A stretch of 34,650 bases of DNA from a bacterium (GTDB lineage: Bacteria > Verrucomicrobiota > Verrucomicrobiia > Limisphaerales > J093): positions 1 to 34,650 of the forward strand of contig JAKANS010000054.1 of assembly GCA_021823625.1 (NCBI GenBank), written 5' to 3'. Below, in pieces: positions 1 through 9,376 of this stretch. Both the position numbers and the translations under genes were made by a program. The notes under the pieces are model-generated. The model was not told the origin of the DNA. It did not search any database and was given only the letters and a program-made list of their open reading frames with translations. Positions within the stretch are counted from its first letter, which is position 1; each line of letters starts with the position of its first letter.

Positions 1-144
1 CGGGCAGCGCTGGCCGGCCCAGACTTGTGGCGTTTCTTCCACCCGGATCACCACCTGGCTCTCCTGGGCCACATACTCCACCGCCGCCACCCGCCATGCT
101 TCGCCCAACGCCAGAATTTGCTGAAACATCTTTTCTGGAATCAT
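1..144 (-). CDS. Transposase N-terminus, ISL3-like (partial, cut by window edge)
   Basis: Only the first 48 codons are in the window, read from the ATG at 144 towards position 1. The protein begins MIPEKMFQQILALGEAW and reaches a GQRCP segment at the edge. This matches the usual beginning of ISL3-family transposases, where an amphipathic N-terminus is followed by a Cys-rich zinc-binding region starting with CP.CG. The catalytic DDE domain lies outside the window. A purine stretch (GGTAGGAA) sits about 12 nt upstream of the ATG. The gene runs away from the GH78 remnant, so the right end of the insertion sequence should lie in 145-339. The family call rests on a short stretch and is inference; the terminal inverted repeat cannot be checked without the other end. 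Confidence 0.6.
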   Translation of the reverse strand, partial: MIPEKMFQQILALGEAWRVAAVEYVAQESQVVIRVEETPQVWAGQRCP

Positions 145-339
145 CAGGCCGCCGATTCCTACCCTGTCCCTATCCTTTTACCCACCAAAACTGTCGAGGA
201 ACCTGTTTCTTCTTCGCCTGGCGTTCTCAGCCGGAACCATGCCGTTGGTTTTGGGGAGCATACGCGTCTCGCGTGTCGGGTTCGGCGTCCCGCCGAACCC
301 AGCAAGCGTGCGGACGCCACACTATTTTGTAGGCCGCTC
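145..339. other. Non-coding junction between IS end and GH78 remnant
   Basis: No protein-like reading frame is visible here. The plus-strand frame that continues into the GH78 remnant is open, but its translation is basic and low in sequence character, so it is probably chance. The stretch should contain the end of the insertion sequence and the breakpoint with the rhamnosidase gene. It also holds a strong palindrome at 278-300, listed separately. Confidence 0.5.
278..300. repeat. Perfect 10-bp inverted repeat, 3-nt loop
   Basis: GGGTTCGGCG (278-287) and CGCCGAACCC (291-300) are exact reverse complements around the loop TCC. The adjoining ACGCGTCTCGCGTGT is itself partly palindromic. The arrangement looks like a dispersed intergenic palindrome. 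It could instead be a transcription terminator or part of the IS end; there is no U-tract on either side. Confidence 0.5.
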
Positions 340-954
340 GTGCTCGCGAGCCTGGTGTCGAACGTCCGGACGAACGGCAATCGCGTGACTGCCGGCGACG
401 TCGGCTTCGCCTACGTGGTGCGGGCGCTTTACGAAGGCGGACGCGGTGACGTGTTGTTCGACCTGGTCACGCAAACCAACGGACCGGGTTACGCCGACCA
501 ATTGCGGCGGGGCGCCACCAGCCTGACCGAAGCCTGGGACGCGAATCCCGCATCCTCGCAGAACCATTGCATGTTGGGCCACGCGGAGGAGTGGTTCTAC
601 CGTGGCCTGGCCGGCATCAATCCCGATCCGGCCGCGCCGGGTTTCAAGCGGTTCATTGTCCGGCCGGACGTGGTGGGCGACCTGACCTGGGTGAAGGCGC
701 ATTACGACTCCGTCCACGGCCGCATCGTCAGCGAATGGGAGCGCAAGGACGGCCGGCTGCGCCTGTGCGTCACCGTGCCGCCCAACACGACCGCGACGCT
801 GTTCCTGCCGGCCAGCGACGCCTCTGCCGTGCGTGAATCGAACGCCCCGGCCAGCAAGGCGCCGGGCGTGCACTTTTTGCGGAGCGAGACCGGGCGAGCT
901 GTGTTTACGCTGGAGTCGGGGCGGTACGAGTTCGACGCACCCGAGAGTCCCTGA
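340..954 (+). pseudogene. 3' remnant of a GH78 alpha-L-rhamnosidase
   Basis: From about 340 the frame reads like the end of a Bacteroidetes/PVC-type GH78 alpha-L-rhamnosidase. It has the NRVTAGDVGF segment, then the TEAWDAN and GHAEEWFYRGLAGI segments of the (alpha/alpha)6 barrel, then a C-terminal beta-sandwich ending at TGA 952-954. About 205 residues remain of a family usually 700-1000 residues long. The N-terminal carbohydrate-binding domains and the catalytic acid of the barrel are missing. The open frame extends upstream to 25, but that part has no family resemblance. The neighbouring transposase start suggests that IS insertion or an IS-linked deletion removed the 5' part. The remnant cannot be an active enzyme; a functional rhamnosidase of another family (GH106) lies at the far end of the window. 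Confidence 0.75.
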
Positions 955-975
955 CCGCCCGGCGTTGGCGGCGAC

Positions 976-2694
976 TCAGGGTTTCTTCGTCGGCACGAGC
1001 GCCTTTTCACGGCGGGCTTTGAACTCGCTGCCGTCTTTCCAGGTTGGCCAGCGGTTGGCCTGCGCCGCCTCCCAACCGATCTCGAAAAAGAGCTGCGTGT
1101 CCTCCACCGCCCCGCTCAAGTCCCAGCCTGGCTTTACCTCATCGCTGACGCGGTGGTAATCGTTCTTGAGATACTCGGCGGCCTTTTGCCGGCCGTAGTC
1201 GGCGGGCTGGCCGATAAAGTCGAGGCCGGCCTTGAAGTACAGCGCCGGCACCCCCACCTTCGCGAACTCGAAATGGTCGGAGCGGTAGAACCGGCCTTTC
1301 TCCGGTTCCGAGTCGGGCTTGATCGTGCGCCCTTGCGTGGCCGCCGCCGCGGTCAACACATCGTCCAAGGTGGATTGGCCGTAGCCGATGATCTCGACAT
1401 CGCGCGTGCGCCCCCACGGATTCATGCCGTCCACATTCACGTCCGCCACCGTGTGGTCGAGCGGGTAAAGCGGGTGGGCTGCATAGTAAGCGGCGCCGAG
1501 CAGGCCTTTTTCCTCCGCGGTCACCGAAAGGAACACCAGCGAGCGGCGCGGGGGTTGCTTGAGCTTCGTGGCTGCCTGAGCGACTTCGAGCAAGGCGGCG
1601 ACGCCGGAGGCGTTGTCGAACGCGCCATTGTAAATCTGGTCGCCGGCCAGTTTGGGGTCGCGTCCCAGATGATCCCAGTGCGCGCTGAAGAGGACGTACT
1701 CGTCGCGATGCCGCGGGTCGCTGCCGGGCAGCAATGCCACCACGTTCCGCGACTTCACGGTGCGCTGGCGGTTGCCCAGGCTGAAACTGGCCTTCACGCC
1801 CAGCGGGACCGGCCGAAAGTCTTTGCGCACGGCCAGGTGCTTCAGCGCGTCGTAATCGAAACCGCCGGTGGCGCAAAGCCGGCGGCCTTCATCGACCGTC
1901 ACCCAGCCTTCGATGGCGGCGCGGCCGGCGTTGCCGTCGTCACGGGCGAGATCGAATTGCTCCTGCGAATTGCTCTCGGCGACGACCGACCACGGGTAAC
2001 CAGCCGGGCCGGTTTCGTGAACGATGATCGCGGCGGCGGCGCCTTTCTCGGCCGCGATCTCGAACTTATAGGTCCAGCGGCCGTAATAAGTCATCGCCTT
2101 CCCCTGGAAGAAACGCGGGTCGAGTTTCTCGGGGTCGTCGGGATCGGGCACGGCGGGATCGTTGACCAGCATGAGAATCGTTTTGCCGCGGACGTCCACG
2201 CCCTTGTAGTCGTCCCAGCCATACTCGGGCGCGACCACGCCATAGCCCACGAAGACCACGTCCGTCTCGTCCAGTTTAACCTGTGGCATAAAGCGTTTGG
2301 TCCAGATCACGCCTTCGGTCGGCAAGGCCACGGTAATGTGCCGGTCGCCCGCCGAGTAAGCGAAGCGCGGCTCCGTCGTGGTCAACCCGACCAACGGCAC
2401 GTCCTGAACCCAGGTGCCGTCGGGGTTGCCGGGTCGGAGTCCGAGGCGGGCGAATTGGTTGGTCAGGTAGCCAATCGTTTTGTCCTCGCCCGGCCTGCCC
2501 GGCGCGCGACCTTCGAAGTCATCGCTGGCGAGCACCTGGATGTGGCGGAGCAAACCGTCGGCAGTGATGCTGGACAACGCGGGCGCGAGCGCGCGGGGCG
2601 GGTGGGGTTCTGACGCCAACGCGACGGCGGCACAGACCAATGCCAGCGACGGCGAGCCGAGGCCATTCATCGAGGCAAGGCGGAACGGGTTCAT
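976..2694 (-). CDS. Secreted M28 family zinc aminopeptidase with PA domain
   Basis: A 572-residue exported peptidase. Residues 1-28 form a signal peptide (hydrophobic core [12 protein letters not shown]). A protease-associated (PA) insert spans roughly 145-270 and begins [20 protein letters not shown]. The M28 catalytic domain follows from about 310. The di-zinc ligands and catalytic residues of the family are visible: His339-x-Asp in SAHWDHLG, Asp360 in FDNASG, the Glu394-Glu395 pair in TAEEKG, Asp422 in NVDGMNP and His474 in SDHFEF. Known M28 enzymes of this type release amino acids from peptide N-termini in the periplasm or outside the cell. The open frame extends to 2856, but the Met at 2694 puts the signal peptide at the N-terminus, so it is preferred. 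No clear ribosome binding site is seen. Confidence 0.9.
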   Translation of the reverse strand: MNPFRLASMNGLGSPSLALVCAAVALASEPHPPRALAPALSSITADGLLRHIQVLASDDFEGRAPGRPGEDKTIGYLTNQFARLGLRPGNPDGTWVQDVPLVGLTTTEPRFAYSAGDRHITVALPTEGVIWTKRFMPQVKLDETDVVFVGYGVVAPEYGWDDYKGVDVRGKTILMLVNDPAVPDPDDPEKLDPRFFQGKAMTYYGRWTYKFEIAAEKGAAAAIIVHETGPAGYPWSVVAESNSQEQFDLARDDGNAGRAAIEGWVTVDEGRRLCATGGFDYDALKHLAVRKDFRPVPLGVKASFSLGNRQRTVKSRNVVALLPGSDPRHRDEYVLFSAHWDHLGRDPKLAGDQIYNGAFDNASGVAALLEVAQAATKLKQPPRRSLVFLSVTAEEKGLLGAAYYAAHPLYPLDHTVADVNVDGMNPWGRTRDVEIIGYGQSTLDDVLTAAAATQGRTIKPDSEPEKGRFYRSDHFEFAKVGVPALYFKAGLDFIGQPADYGRQKAAEYLKNDYHRVSDEVKPGWDLSGAVEDTQLFFEIGWEAAQANRWPTWKDGSEFKARREKALVPTKKP

Positions 2695-3271
2695 GCGGGC
2701 GCCAGTGGACCACGGCGAGCTTGGCGACGCAAACCTGGAGGAACGCGGCGCGGTGAAAAGAAGCGCATCGGCCCCGGCAACCGGCGGCACACGCCCGCTG
2801 AACCTCGCAACCGCGAAAACCTTTTCTTGCCAAGCATAATGTTTGACCGGCATCAAGCGGGGCCTCTACGCTTCTTTGGTGATCCTGGATTTCGTCAACG
2901 GTGATTTCGGCGTGCGGGAGTTGGACGGCAGCGTGTTGGAGGGGACGAAGCCATGAGGGGCCGAAGCACGAGGACTGGCCTTGGGGCCCTGGCGGTCTCC
3001 CTGCCCGTCAGGGCGACAGAGCATTGCCCAACGCTTCCGAAACACAGGGGGCTCAAGACGGCGCGGGTTGCGTCGGAGGCAACGGTACGCTGGCCTTGGG
3101 CTGCCTCCGAGATGACCTCGCCGGCCACTTCTGGCGCGACTGATTCCAGCTTGAAAGGCAGGCGTGCATCCCCCAGAGCAGGCCCAGCGCCGCCAAGGGT
3201 AAATGGACCGCCGGCAACCAAAGGCGCCTACCCTATTGTCCCGTCAGACAGCCGATGAGAAAGGCCCGGCC
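2695..3271. other. Intergenic region between divergent genes
   Basis: This 577-bp stretch separates the divergent peptidase and radical SAM genes and should hold both promoters. A 108-codon minus-strand frame (3221-2895) is open, but it shows no recognisable domain and no start signal. A short plus-strand frame ending at TGA 2954-2956 is also open (…LVILDFVNGDFGVREL…) and is not recognised. I see no convincing gene. Confidence 0.5.
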
Positions 3272-4819
3272 ATGAACGTGTTTCTGGTGGACGTCCGGGA
3301 CGGCGATTTCTGCCGACTGCTCCCAGACCGCTTGAAGCGGAAAGACTCCGACGGTTCGCGGATTCAAGTCATGGCTTTCCCGCCGTTAGGCATCCAGACT
3401 CTGGCCCCGGTGCTGCGCGAGCACGGGCACCGGGTTCGGATGTTTGACACCTGCCATCCCCAGATGCAGGCCGCGCACGTGGCTCAAGCCGCAGTGGACG
3501 AGCAACCCGATGCCATCGGTCTTTCGTTTCTTTCCGCTACGACCTACCCCGCCGCGAAAGACCTGGCGCGGCAAATCAAGACGCGAAGGCCGCAAACGCC
3601 GATCGTCATGGGCGGACCGTTTGCGTCGATGAACTCGGACCAGATTCTTCAGGATTGCGCGTACGTGGACAGCGTTGGAGTTGGCGAGGGCGAGGAACTC
3701 CTGCCGGATTATTTGAATCACCTGGATGATCCGGGCGCTGTGGCCGGCCTGGTCTGGCGCAACGGCGCGGAAGTGGTGCGCAACAGGCGGCGTCCTTTGC
3801 TCCGCGACTTGGATCAGTATCCCTATCCCGATCGCATCAGCCTACCGATTGATTACATCGAGTCCCTGCCTTTGGATGTGCCGGCCGTGCTGTCGCTGGA
3901 CCGGTTTTGCACCATGCAAACGTCCCGGGGCTGTCCCTTCTCCTGTATTTACTGCGACATCCCCTCGCTCGCGGAAGGCAAATGGCGCGCCCGTTCCCCC
4001 GAACACGTGCTGGGCGAAATGCAGCAACTCCACGAGCTGGGCTATCGCTCGGTTTACCTGACGGACGACCATTTCCTCGTCCAGCGCAAGCGGATCGTCG
4101 CCATCTGCGAAGGCATCAGCGAGCGCAAACTGGCCTTCCACTGGGGTTGCGAGGGGCGGGTGGATGCAACCGGCGTGGACCAACTGCCCATCATGAAGCA
4201 AGCCAACTGCGACTTTCTGGCCTTTGGGATCGAGGCGGGCGCCCAGAGAATCCTGGACCGCCTCAACAAGCACCAAACCCTCGCCCAAGTCGAACACGCC
4301 GTCCGTGAGGCGAAGCGGCACGGCATCAAACGTGTCCACGGCTTCTTCGTCATCGGCTCGCCCGGCGAAACGGCGGCGGACATTCGGGAGAGTTTCCGCT
4401 TCGCGGCGCGTTTGGAGTTGGACACTTTTGGGTTCAATCGCCTGTGCGCCTACCGCGGCACGCCGCTCTGGCAGGAATACGTGGACCGCGGGATCATCGA
4501 CGACGCGCGCGACTGGCACAAATGGTTCAAATGTTCCGACCTTGACCCGACTACCTTGCCGAGTGAGTTAGTCAACCGAACGCGCATGAAAGGCTACGCC
4601 TCGTTATTCGTGCGCCGGATTATCAAACGTCCCATCCGCACGGCCAGGCTCCTGCGCACTTTCAGCCGCCACATGAAGAAGTCCGACATCCTGAAAATGC
4701 TGGCCAGCCCGTTTCGGCGGCGAACGCTGACCCGGAAGCCCGATCTCCCCGCCCGGATGCTGGATCTGGGACTCACAGAGCCGGTCCGGGAGAAAGTCCT
4801 CGCACCCGCCATCTCGTGA
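3272..4819 (+). CDS. B12-binding domain radical SAM protein
   Basis: A 515-residue cytoplasmic enzyme. Residues 1-150 form a Rossmann-like cobalamin-binding domain ([43 protein letters not shown]). It lacks the DxHxxG base-on motif, as is usual in this superfamily (BchE/HpnJ/HpnP-like). The radical SAM core carries the 4Fe-4S motif at Cys221-x3-Cys225-x2-Cys228 in [12 protein letters not shown]. Next come YLTDDHF and FGIEAGAQ (SAM-binding strands), [10 protein letters not shown], and a basic C-terminal tail. The ATG at 3272 is preceded by GAGAAAGG about 8 nt upstream. Members methylate or rearrange unactivated carbons, often in lipids or secondary metabolites; the substrate cannot be deduced. 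It stands alone, followed only by a decayed gene. Confidence 0.88.
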   Translation: MNVFLVDVRDGDFCRLLPDRLKRKDSDGSRIQVMAFPPLGIQTLAPVLREHGHRVRMFDTCHPQMQAAHVAQAAVDEQPDAIGLSFLSATTYPAAKDLARQIKTRRPQTPIVMGGPFASMNSDQILQDCAYVDSVGVGEGEELLPDYLNHLDDPGAVAGLVWRNGAEVVRNRRRPLLRDLDQYPYPDRISLPIDYIESLPLDVPAVLSLDRFCTMQTSRGCPFSCIYCDIPSLAEGKWRARSPEHVLGEMQQLHELGYRSVYLTDDHFLVQRKRIVAICEGISERKLAFHWGCEGRVDATGVDQLPIMKQANCDFLAFGIEAGAQRILDRLNKHQTLAQVEHAVREAKRHGIKRVHGFFVIGSPGETAADIRESFRFAARLELDTFGFNRLCAYRGTPLWQEYVDRGIIDDARDWHKWFKCSDLDPTTLPSELVNRTRMKGYASLFVRRIIKRPIRTARLLRTFSRHMKKSDILKMLASPFRRRTLTRKPDLPARMLDLGLTEPVREKVLAPAIS

Positions 4820-5023
4820 TGAAGTATTCCACCGTTCGTAGCAAGGGCCTGATCGTGATGCTGAGTCGCCGCATGAAGCACGTCTATCCCCACGCCATCC
4901 GCCTCGCCAAGCAGGGCCGGGTGGATGGTGCGCCACCGCTTCCCCCTGAAATGCGCGGTCGAAGCGTTTCAGTTGAACGCGGCCTACGCGGACAAGGTGG
5001 TGAAGGTGATGGCGGAAAGCTGA
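4819..5023 (+). pseudogene. C-terminal relic of a zinc-dependent alcohol dehydrogenase (MDR)
   Basis: Two frames together spell the end of a medium-chain dehydrogenase. The first, 4837-4926, reads [20 protein letters not shown] followed by RLAKQGRVD. The second, 4928-5023, reads [20 protein letters not shown] and then [15 protein letters not shown]. This is the typical final 60 residues of sorbitol/threonine-dehydrogenase-like proteins (RRMKHTYPRAI…GRVD…HRFPLE.A.EAF…YADGVVKAVI). A frameshift, probably a short deletion, lies at 4926-4928. No N-terminal zinc or NAD-binding part is present upstream, where the radical SAM gene ends. The relic is therefore both truncated and frameshifted. Confidence 0.75.
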
Positions 5024-5030
5024 GAAGCGA

Positions 5031-5051
5031 ATTATGCACGCCAAGCATAAT
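5031..5051. promoter_or_regulatory. Operator-like dyad upstream of the R-M genes
   Basis: ATTATGC (5031-5037) and GCATAAT (5045-5051) are perfect inverted arms with a 7-nt spacer, 62 bp before the methyltransferase start. The right arm contains CATAAT, which is 5 of 6 with a sigma-70 -10 box, so a bound protein could block transcription. No -35 box is visible at the right distance. Type II R-M operons are often controlled by a controller protein or by the methyltransferase itself; no controller gene is present here. The regulatory role is inference. Confidence 0.4.
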
Positions 5052-5113
5052 GTACCGCGATCACAATTCAGCAGAACGACGCGCATTGCAGCCAAGAACC
5101 GGAATGGCAGGTT

Positions 5114-6670
5114 GTGCAAACAAACGTGAGCATATCGGGAACAATTGAAATTTCGCCTGCGGTCAAGCAGCGAAAAGGGCTGCTGTTACCGCACGATGAA
5201 AATGAAGCCCCGCTGGACAAGAAGGGTGAACTGGGCCAGTTCCTCACGCCTGCGCCGGTGGCGGAATTCATGGCGTCATTGTTCCAATCGCATTGGCGGT
5301 CGGTGAACCTCCTAGAGGCCGGTGCTGGGGATGGGGCGCTGACTACGGCGCTGGTTCGGCGGCTGTGCCGAGAAAATCGCAAGCCGAAGAGTTTTTCAGT
5401 CACGGCGTACGAGATTGACCCCACAATGATCGCATCACTGAGGGCGAATCTGGCGTCGTGCCAGCGAGAGTGCGTACGGACTGGCATCGCCTTTTCTGGC
5501 GCAGTTCACAACACCGATTTCATTGAGGCGGTCGTGCCGACGCTGCGCGGCGATTTGTTCGCGGCACAGGCGGACCGATTCAACGCGGTCATTGTCAATC
5601 CGCCCTACCGGAAGATTCGGAGCGATTCGCCAACGCGGCTACTCCTCCGCTCGGTTGGCATTGAGACGAGCAACCTGTATGCGGGTTTTCTGGCGCTCAT
5701 CTTCCGCTTGCTCAGCGACGGCGGCGAAATGGTTGCCATTACGCCGCGGAGCTTCTGCAATGGACCTTACTTCCGACCATTCCGCGAGGATTTGCTGGCC
5801 CGAATGTCATTGCGGCGCTTGCACGTTTTCGATTCGCGTTCGGCGGCTTTCAGCGGCGATGACGTTTTGCAGGAGAACATTATCGTCCATGCCGTGAAGT
5901 CGGCGGAGAAGCCAGAGCGCGTAGTGATTTCAAGCAGCAGTGGCACGCCGGGCGGAAAAGTGTGTGAGCACGTTGTGCCGTTCACCGAGGTGGTGTCCCC
6001 GAGTGATCCAGAACAGTTCATCCACTTGGTTGGCGATGCCGGGCAGGCGATAGTGCGCGACACCATGACAAGTCTTTCGACGAGACTTGAGGAACTTGGC
6101 CTTTCGGTTTCGACTGGCCGCGTGGTGGAGTTCCGAGCGGAGGAGTTTCTGCGACAACAACCGTCGCGCGACACGGCACCGCTGATCTATCCTTGTCACT
6201 TCGACGGCGGTTTCGTGCGCTGGCCGAAGTCTTCCGGACGCAAACCGAACGCCATCGTTGCTGATGACCACACCCGTGATCTGCTGGTGCCGGCAGAGGT
6301 TTACGTGCTGGTGAAGCGGTTCACGTCGAAGGAAGAGCGACGGCGGGTGGTGGCCTGCATCTACGACCCGGCGCGAGTGCCCGCTTCTGCTGTCGGCTTC
6401 GAAAACCACCTGAACTATTTCCACGTCAAAGGCCACGGTTTAGGGATGGACTTGGCGAAGGGCCTGGCGGCCTTTCTCAACTCGACGCTCGTGGACACTT
6501 ACTTCCGCCAATTCAACGGCCACACTCAAATCAACGCGACGGACCTTCGGAACCTCCGCTACCCCACGCGGGCGCAACTCATCCACCTCGGTCGCTCGGT
6601 GGAAGCCCCGGCTGCGAATCAGAGGGAACTCGACACTCTTTTGGAAAGGGAACTACATGCCACAAGCTAA
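5114..6670 (+). CDS. Type II DNA adenine methyltransferase (BsuBI/PstI type)
   Basis: A 518-residue N6-adenine methyltransferase. Motif X is [16 protein letters not shown] near residue 40, motif I (SAM binding) is [16 protein letters not shown] near 72, and the catalytic motif IV is VIVNPPY near 168. Then follow the ITPRSF segment and a C-terminal target-recognition region ending in a [13 protein letters not shown] segment. This order (X-I-IV) is the gamma arrangement seen in Eco57I/BsuBI/PstI-type methylases. It protects host DNA at the site cut by the endonuclease of the next gene, whose start it overlaps by 14 bp. The GTG at 5114 is preceded by GGCAGGTT; GTG 5126 is an alternative. By homology the target is probably the adenine of CTGCAG, but specificity cannot be read from sequence. 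GC content looks lower than in the flanking sugar genes, suggesting transfer. Confidence 0.88.
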   Translation: MQTNVSISGTIEISPAVKQRKGLLLPHDENEAPLDKKGELGQFLTPAPVAEFMASLFQSHWRSVNLLEAGAGDGALTTALVRRLCRENRKPKSFSVTAYEIDPTMIASLRANLASCQRECVRTGIAFSGAVHNTDFIEAVVPTLRGDLFAAQADRFNAVIVNPPYRKIRSDSPTRLLLRSVGIETSNLYAGFLALIFRLLSDGGEMVAITPRSFCNGPYFRPFREDLLARMSLRRLHVFDSRSAAFSGDDVLQENIIVHAVKSAEKPERVVISSSSGTPGGKVCEHVVPFTEVVSPSDPEQFIHLVGDAGQAIVRDTMTSLSTRLEELGLSVSTGRVVEFRAEEFLRQQPSRDTAPLIYPCHFDGGFVRWPKSSGRKPNAIVADDHTRDLLVPAEVYVLVKRFTSKEERRRVVACIYDPARVPASAVGFENHLNYFHVKGHGLGMDLAKGLAAFLNSTLVDTYFRQFNGHTQINATDLRNLRYPTRAQLIHLGRSVEAPAANQRELDTLLERELHATS

Positions 6671-7661
6671 AGCGCGCTGGAACGCAACCGCAGCCAAGCA
6701 CAAACTTAGTGATGCGATGGACGCGCTCGCGGCGCTAGGCTTCGGTCCAAGACAAAGCAACGAAATCGCCGGCTACACGCTGCTGACTTTGCTCGATCTG
6801 AAACCGGAAGATTCGTGGGAGAAGGTAGCCAATCCGCTCCGGGGCATCACGCCCATCATTGAGTTCGTCGCCGAACACTACCGTCAGCGTTACGCCCCGA
6901 ACACACGCGAAACGATCCGTGACGAAGCGGTGAAGTATTTCGTTGAGTTTGGGATGCTCCTGCGGAACCCGGACAATCCGAGTCGCCCAACCAACAGCGG
7001 CAAGACGGTGTATCAAGTCGAGCCGGCGGCCTTGGAATTGTTCAGGAAGTACGGCTCTCGCGATTGGTCGCACCATCTCCAAAGTTATCTCGCCTCTCGC
7101 GCTAAGATTCGCGGCGAAATCGAACGAGAGCGAAGACTCTCACGGCTCCCCGTCAAACTGCCGGACGGCCAGACTGTGAGACTCTCGCCAGGCGGCCAGA
7201 ATCCACTTATCAAAGCAATCGTTGAGGAGTTCTGCTCACGTTTTGTTCGTGGCGCAACAGTTGTCTATATTGGTGACACCGAAAACAAGTTTGAGCATCT
7301 CCACACCGACTACTTGGCGAAACTCGGCGTGACCATTGATGCTGCGGCCAAGATGCCGGATGTGGTTGTTCACGACACCGAGCGTAATTGGCTTCTGCTC
7401 ATTGAAGCGGTCACAAGCGCTGGTCCTGTGGACGGCAAGCGCCGGAAGGAACTCAAGGAATTGTTCCAACGGAGCATCGCTGGTTTGGTTTTTGTGACAG
7501 CCTTTGAGGACCGCCAGGCGTTTGGCAGATTTCATCAACAGATTGCCTGGGAGTCTGAAGTCTGGATTGCTGCAGAGCCGGATCACATCATCCATTTCGA
7601 CGGCGAAAGATTCCTCGGCCCGTATCCCGACGTGACTCCGTCCGCGTTGGTGAAGATTTGA
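6657..7661 (+). CDS. BsuBI/PstI-family type II restriction endonuclease
   Basis: A 334-residue endonuclease. The N-terminal half is helical (DAMDALAALGFGPRQSNEIAG, family helix-turn-helix-like domain). The C-terminal half is the BsuBI/PstI nuclease domain: VYIGDTENK near 204, KMPDVVVHD near 233 and NWLLLIEAVTSAGPVDGKR near 244. The PD and EAV residues are the family's variant of the PD-(D/E)xK metal site. Characterised members cut CTGCA^G. The ATG at 6657 has AAGGGA about 8 nt upstream and lies inside the end of the methylase gene, so the two are translationally coupled. A CTGCAG site occurs inside this gene at 7570-7575 and would need methylation. The protein appears full length and intact. 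Confidence 0.9.
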   Translation: MPQAKARWNATAAKHKLSDAMDALAALGFGPRQSNEIAGYTLLTLLDLKPEDSWEKVANPLRGITPIIEFVAEHYRQRYAPNTRETIRDEAVKYFVEFGMLLRNPDNPSRPTNSGKTVYQVEPAALELFRKYGSRDWSHHLQSYLASRAKIRGEIERERRLSRLPVKLPDGQTVRLSPGGQNPLIKAIVEEFCSRFVRGATVVYIGDTENKFEHLHTDYLAKLGVTIDAAAKMPDVVVHDTERNWLLLIEAVTSAGPVDGKRRKELKELFQRSIAGLVFVTAFEDRQAFGRFHQQIAWESEVWIAAEPDHIIHFDGERFLGPYPDVTPSALVKI

Positions 7662-7692
7662 GTTTTTTTGAAAACCTAAACCCCATTCACCC

Positions 7693-9369
7693 ATGAGCAC
7701 CCAATACACCATCGGTCTGGATTACGGCACGAACTCCGTTCGCGCCCTCATCGTCAACGTCGCCAACGGCCAGGAAGTCGGCACCGCCGTCTGGGGTTAC
7801 GCCCACGGCACCGCCGGCGTCATCCTCGGCCGCGACCCGAACCTCGCCCGGCAGCACCCCGCCGATTATCTCCAGGGGGCAGAGATCACCATCCGCGAGG
7901 CGCTGGCCCAGGCGCGCGACGCCGTGCGCGGCTTCAAGCCGGAGCAGGTCGTCGGCATCGGCGTGGACACGACCGGCAGCACGCCGTTGCCCGTGGACGC
8001 GCAAGGCCAACCGCTTGCGTTCCAAAAGAAGTTCGCCAGCAATCCGGCGGCGATGGCCTGGCTGTGGAAGGACCACACCGGAGTCGCGGAAGCCGCCGAG
8101 ATCACCGCGCTGGCCCGCAAGCTGCGCCCGCAGTATCTCGCCAAATGCGGCGGCACGTATTCGAGCGAGTGGTTCTTCAGCAAAATTCTCCATTGCCTGC
8201 GCACCAGCCCGGAGGTGTTCAACGCCGCTTACACTTGGGTCGAGTGCGCCGACTACGTCCCCGCCGCGCTGACCGGCACCGAAGCGCCAGACAAGTTGAC
8301 CGTGGGCGTCTGCGCCGCCGGTCACAAGGCGATGTACAACGACACTTGGGGCGGCTACCCGGACGCGAAGTTCCTCGCCAAGCTCGATCCCCAGCTTGGC
8401 GAACTGCGTGCGCGGCTGCGGCCGGAAGCTTACTCCGTTGACAAGTCGGTGGGCGGCCTGACCGAAGCATGGGCCAAGCGCACGGGATTGCCGGCGGGCA
8501 TACCGGTGGCGGTGGGGGCGTTCGACGCGCATCTCGGCGGCGTGGGCAGCGGCATCGCGCCGGGCACGCTGGTCAAGATCATCGGCACCAGCACGTGTGA
8601 CATGATGGTCGTGCCGGTCGGGCAGAAACTCGCCGATGTGCCCGGCCTTTGTGGCATCGTGCGCGGCTCGATCCTGCCCGGCTTCTACGGCCTCGAAGCC
8701 GGCCAGTCGGCGGTGGGAGATATTTTCAATTGGTGGGTGAATTACATCCAACCCGGCGGCGAGCAGGCGGGGTCGCACGAGGCGCTCACCGCCGGCGCCG
8801 CCAAGCTCAAGCCCGGCGAGTCCGGCCTCATCGCGCTGGATTGGAACAACGGCAACCGCACCATCCTGGTGGACCAGCGCCTCACCGGCTTGCTGGTGGG
8901 CCAGACGCTCTACACGACGCCGGCGGAGGTTTATCGTGCGTTGATCGAGGGCACGGCCTTTGGCGCGCTGACGATCATCAACCGGTTCGAGGAATACGGC
9001 GTGAAGGTGAAACAGGTCGTCAACTGCGGCGGCATCGCCGAGAAGAGTCCGCTGGTGATGCAGATCTACGCCGACGTCACCGGCCGCCCGATGAAGATCA
9101 GCCGCTCCGCGCAAACCTGTGCGCTGGGCGCGGCCATCGCGGGGGCCGTGGTGGCGGGCGCGCACAAGAACTTCGCCGCCGCGCAAAAGGCGATGACCGG
9201 CTTGAAGCCGCAGGTTTTCACGCCGAACGCCAAGGCCCACGCGACCTACAAACAGCTCTACCCGCTCTACTGGCAGATGCACGACGCCTTTGGGATCAAG
9301 GACTGGCGTGGCAACCTGCAAAACGTGATGAAGCAACTTCTCGAAATCCGCGGCCAGGCGCGGAAGTGA
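7693..9369 (+). CDS. araB: Ribulokinase
   Basis: A 558-residue FGGY-family sugar kinase, close in length to E. coli AraB (566). It phosphorylates L-ribulose to L-ribulose-5-phosphate in cytoplasmic L-arabinose catabolism. The N-terminus has the phosphate-binding IGLDYGTNSVRALIV. GVDTTGSTPLPVD and GTYSSEWFFSKIL are ribulokinase-type substrate-region segments. The C-terminal domain has KIIGTSTCDMMV, LEAGQSAVGDIFNWWVN and the adenosine-binding VNCGGIAEKSPLVMQIYADV. The ATG at 7693 lies 31 bp after the endonuclease stop, with no clear Shine-Dalgarno sequence; a T7 tract at 7664-7670 lies between. Neither araA nor araD is in the window. The two GH43 genes at 19951-22018 would supply arabinose. Confidence 0.93.
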   Translation: MSTQYTIGLDYGTNSVRALIVNVANGQEVGTAVWGYAHGTAGVILGRDPNLARQHPADYLQGAEITIREALAQARDAVRGFKPEQVVGIGVDTTGSTPLPVDAQGQPLAFQKKFASNPAAMAWLWKDHTGVAEAAEITALARKLRPQYLAKCGGTYSSEWFFSKILHCLRTSPEVFNAAYTWVECADYVPAALTGTEAPDKLTVGVCAAGHKAMYNDTWGGYPDAKFLAKLDPQLGELRARLRPEAYSVDKSVGGLTEAWAKRTGLPAGIPVAVGAFDAHLGGVGSGIAPGTLVKIIGTSTCDMMVVPVGQKLADVPGLCGIVRGSILPGFYGLEAGQSAVGDIFNWWVNYIQPGGEQAGSHEALTAGAAKLKPGESGLIALDWNNGNRTILVDQRLTGLLVGQTLYTTPAEVYRALIEGTAFGALTIINRFEEYGVKVKQVVNCGGIAEKSPLVMQIYADVTGRPMKISRSAQTCALGAAIAGAVVAGAHKNFAAAQKAMTGLKPQVFTPNAKAHATYKQLYPLYWQMHDAFGIKDWRGNLQNVMKQLLEIRGQARK

Positions 9370-9376
9370 ATCCTGG

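Noticed and set aside
2895..3221. Minus-strand 108-codon frame in the peptidase/radical SAM gap
   Set aside because: No recognisable domain, no start signal, and amino-acid make-up like chance GC-rich sequence.
2830..5053. 13-bp direct repeat CCAAGCATAATGT at 2830 and 5041 flanking the radical SAM gene, considered as a transposition footprint
   Set aside because: Several chance 13-mer pairs are expected in a window of this size, and there are no terminal repeats or transposase at these positions.
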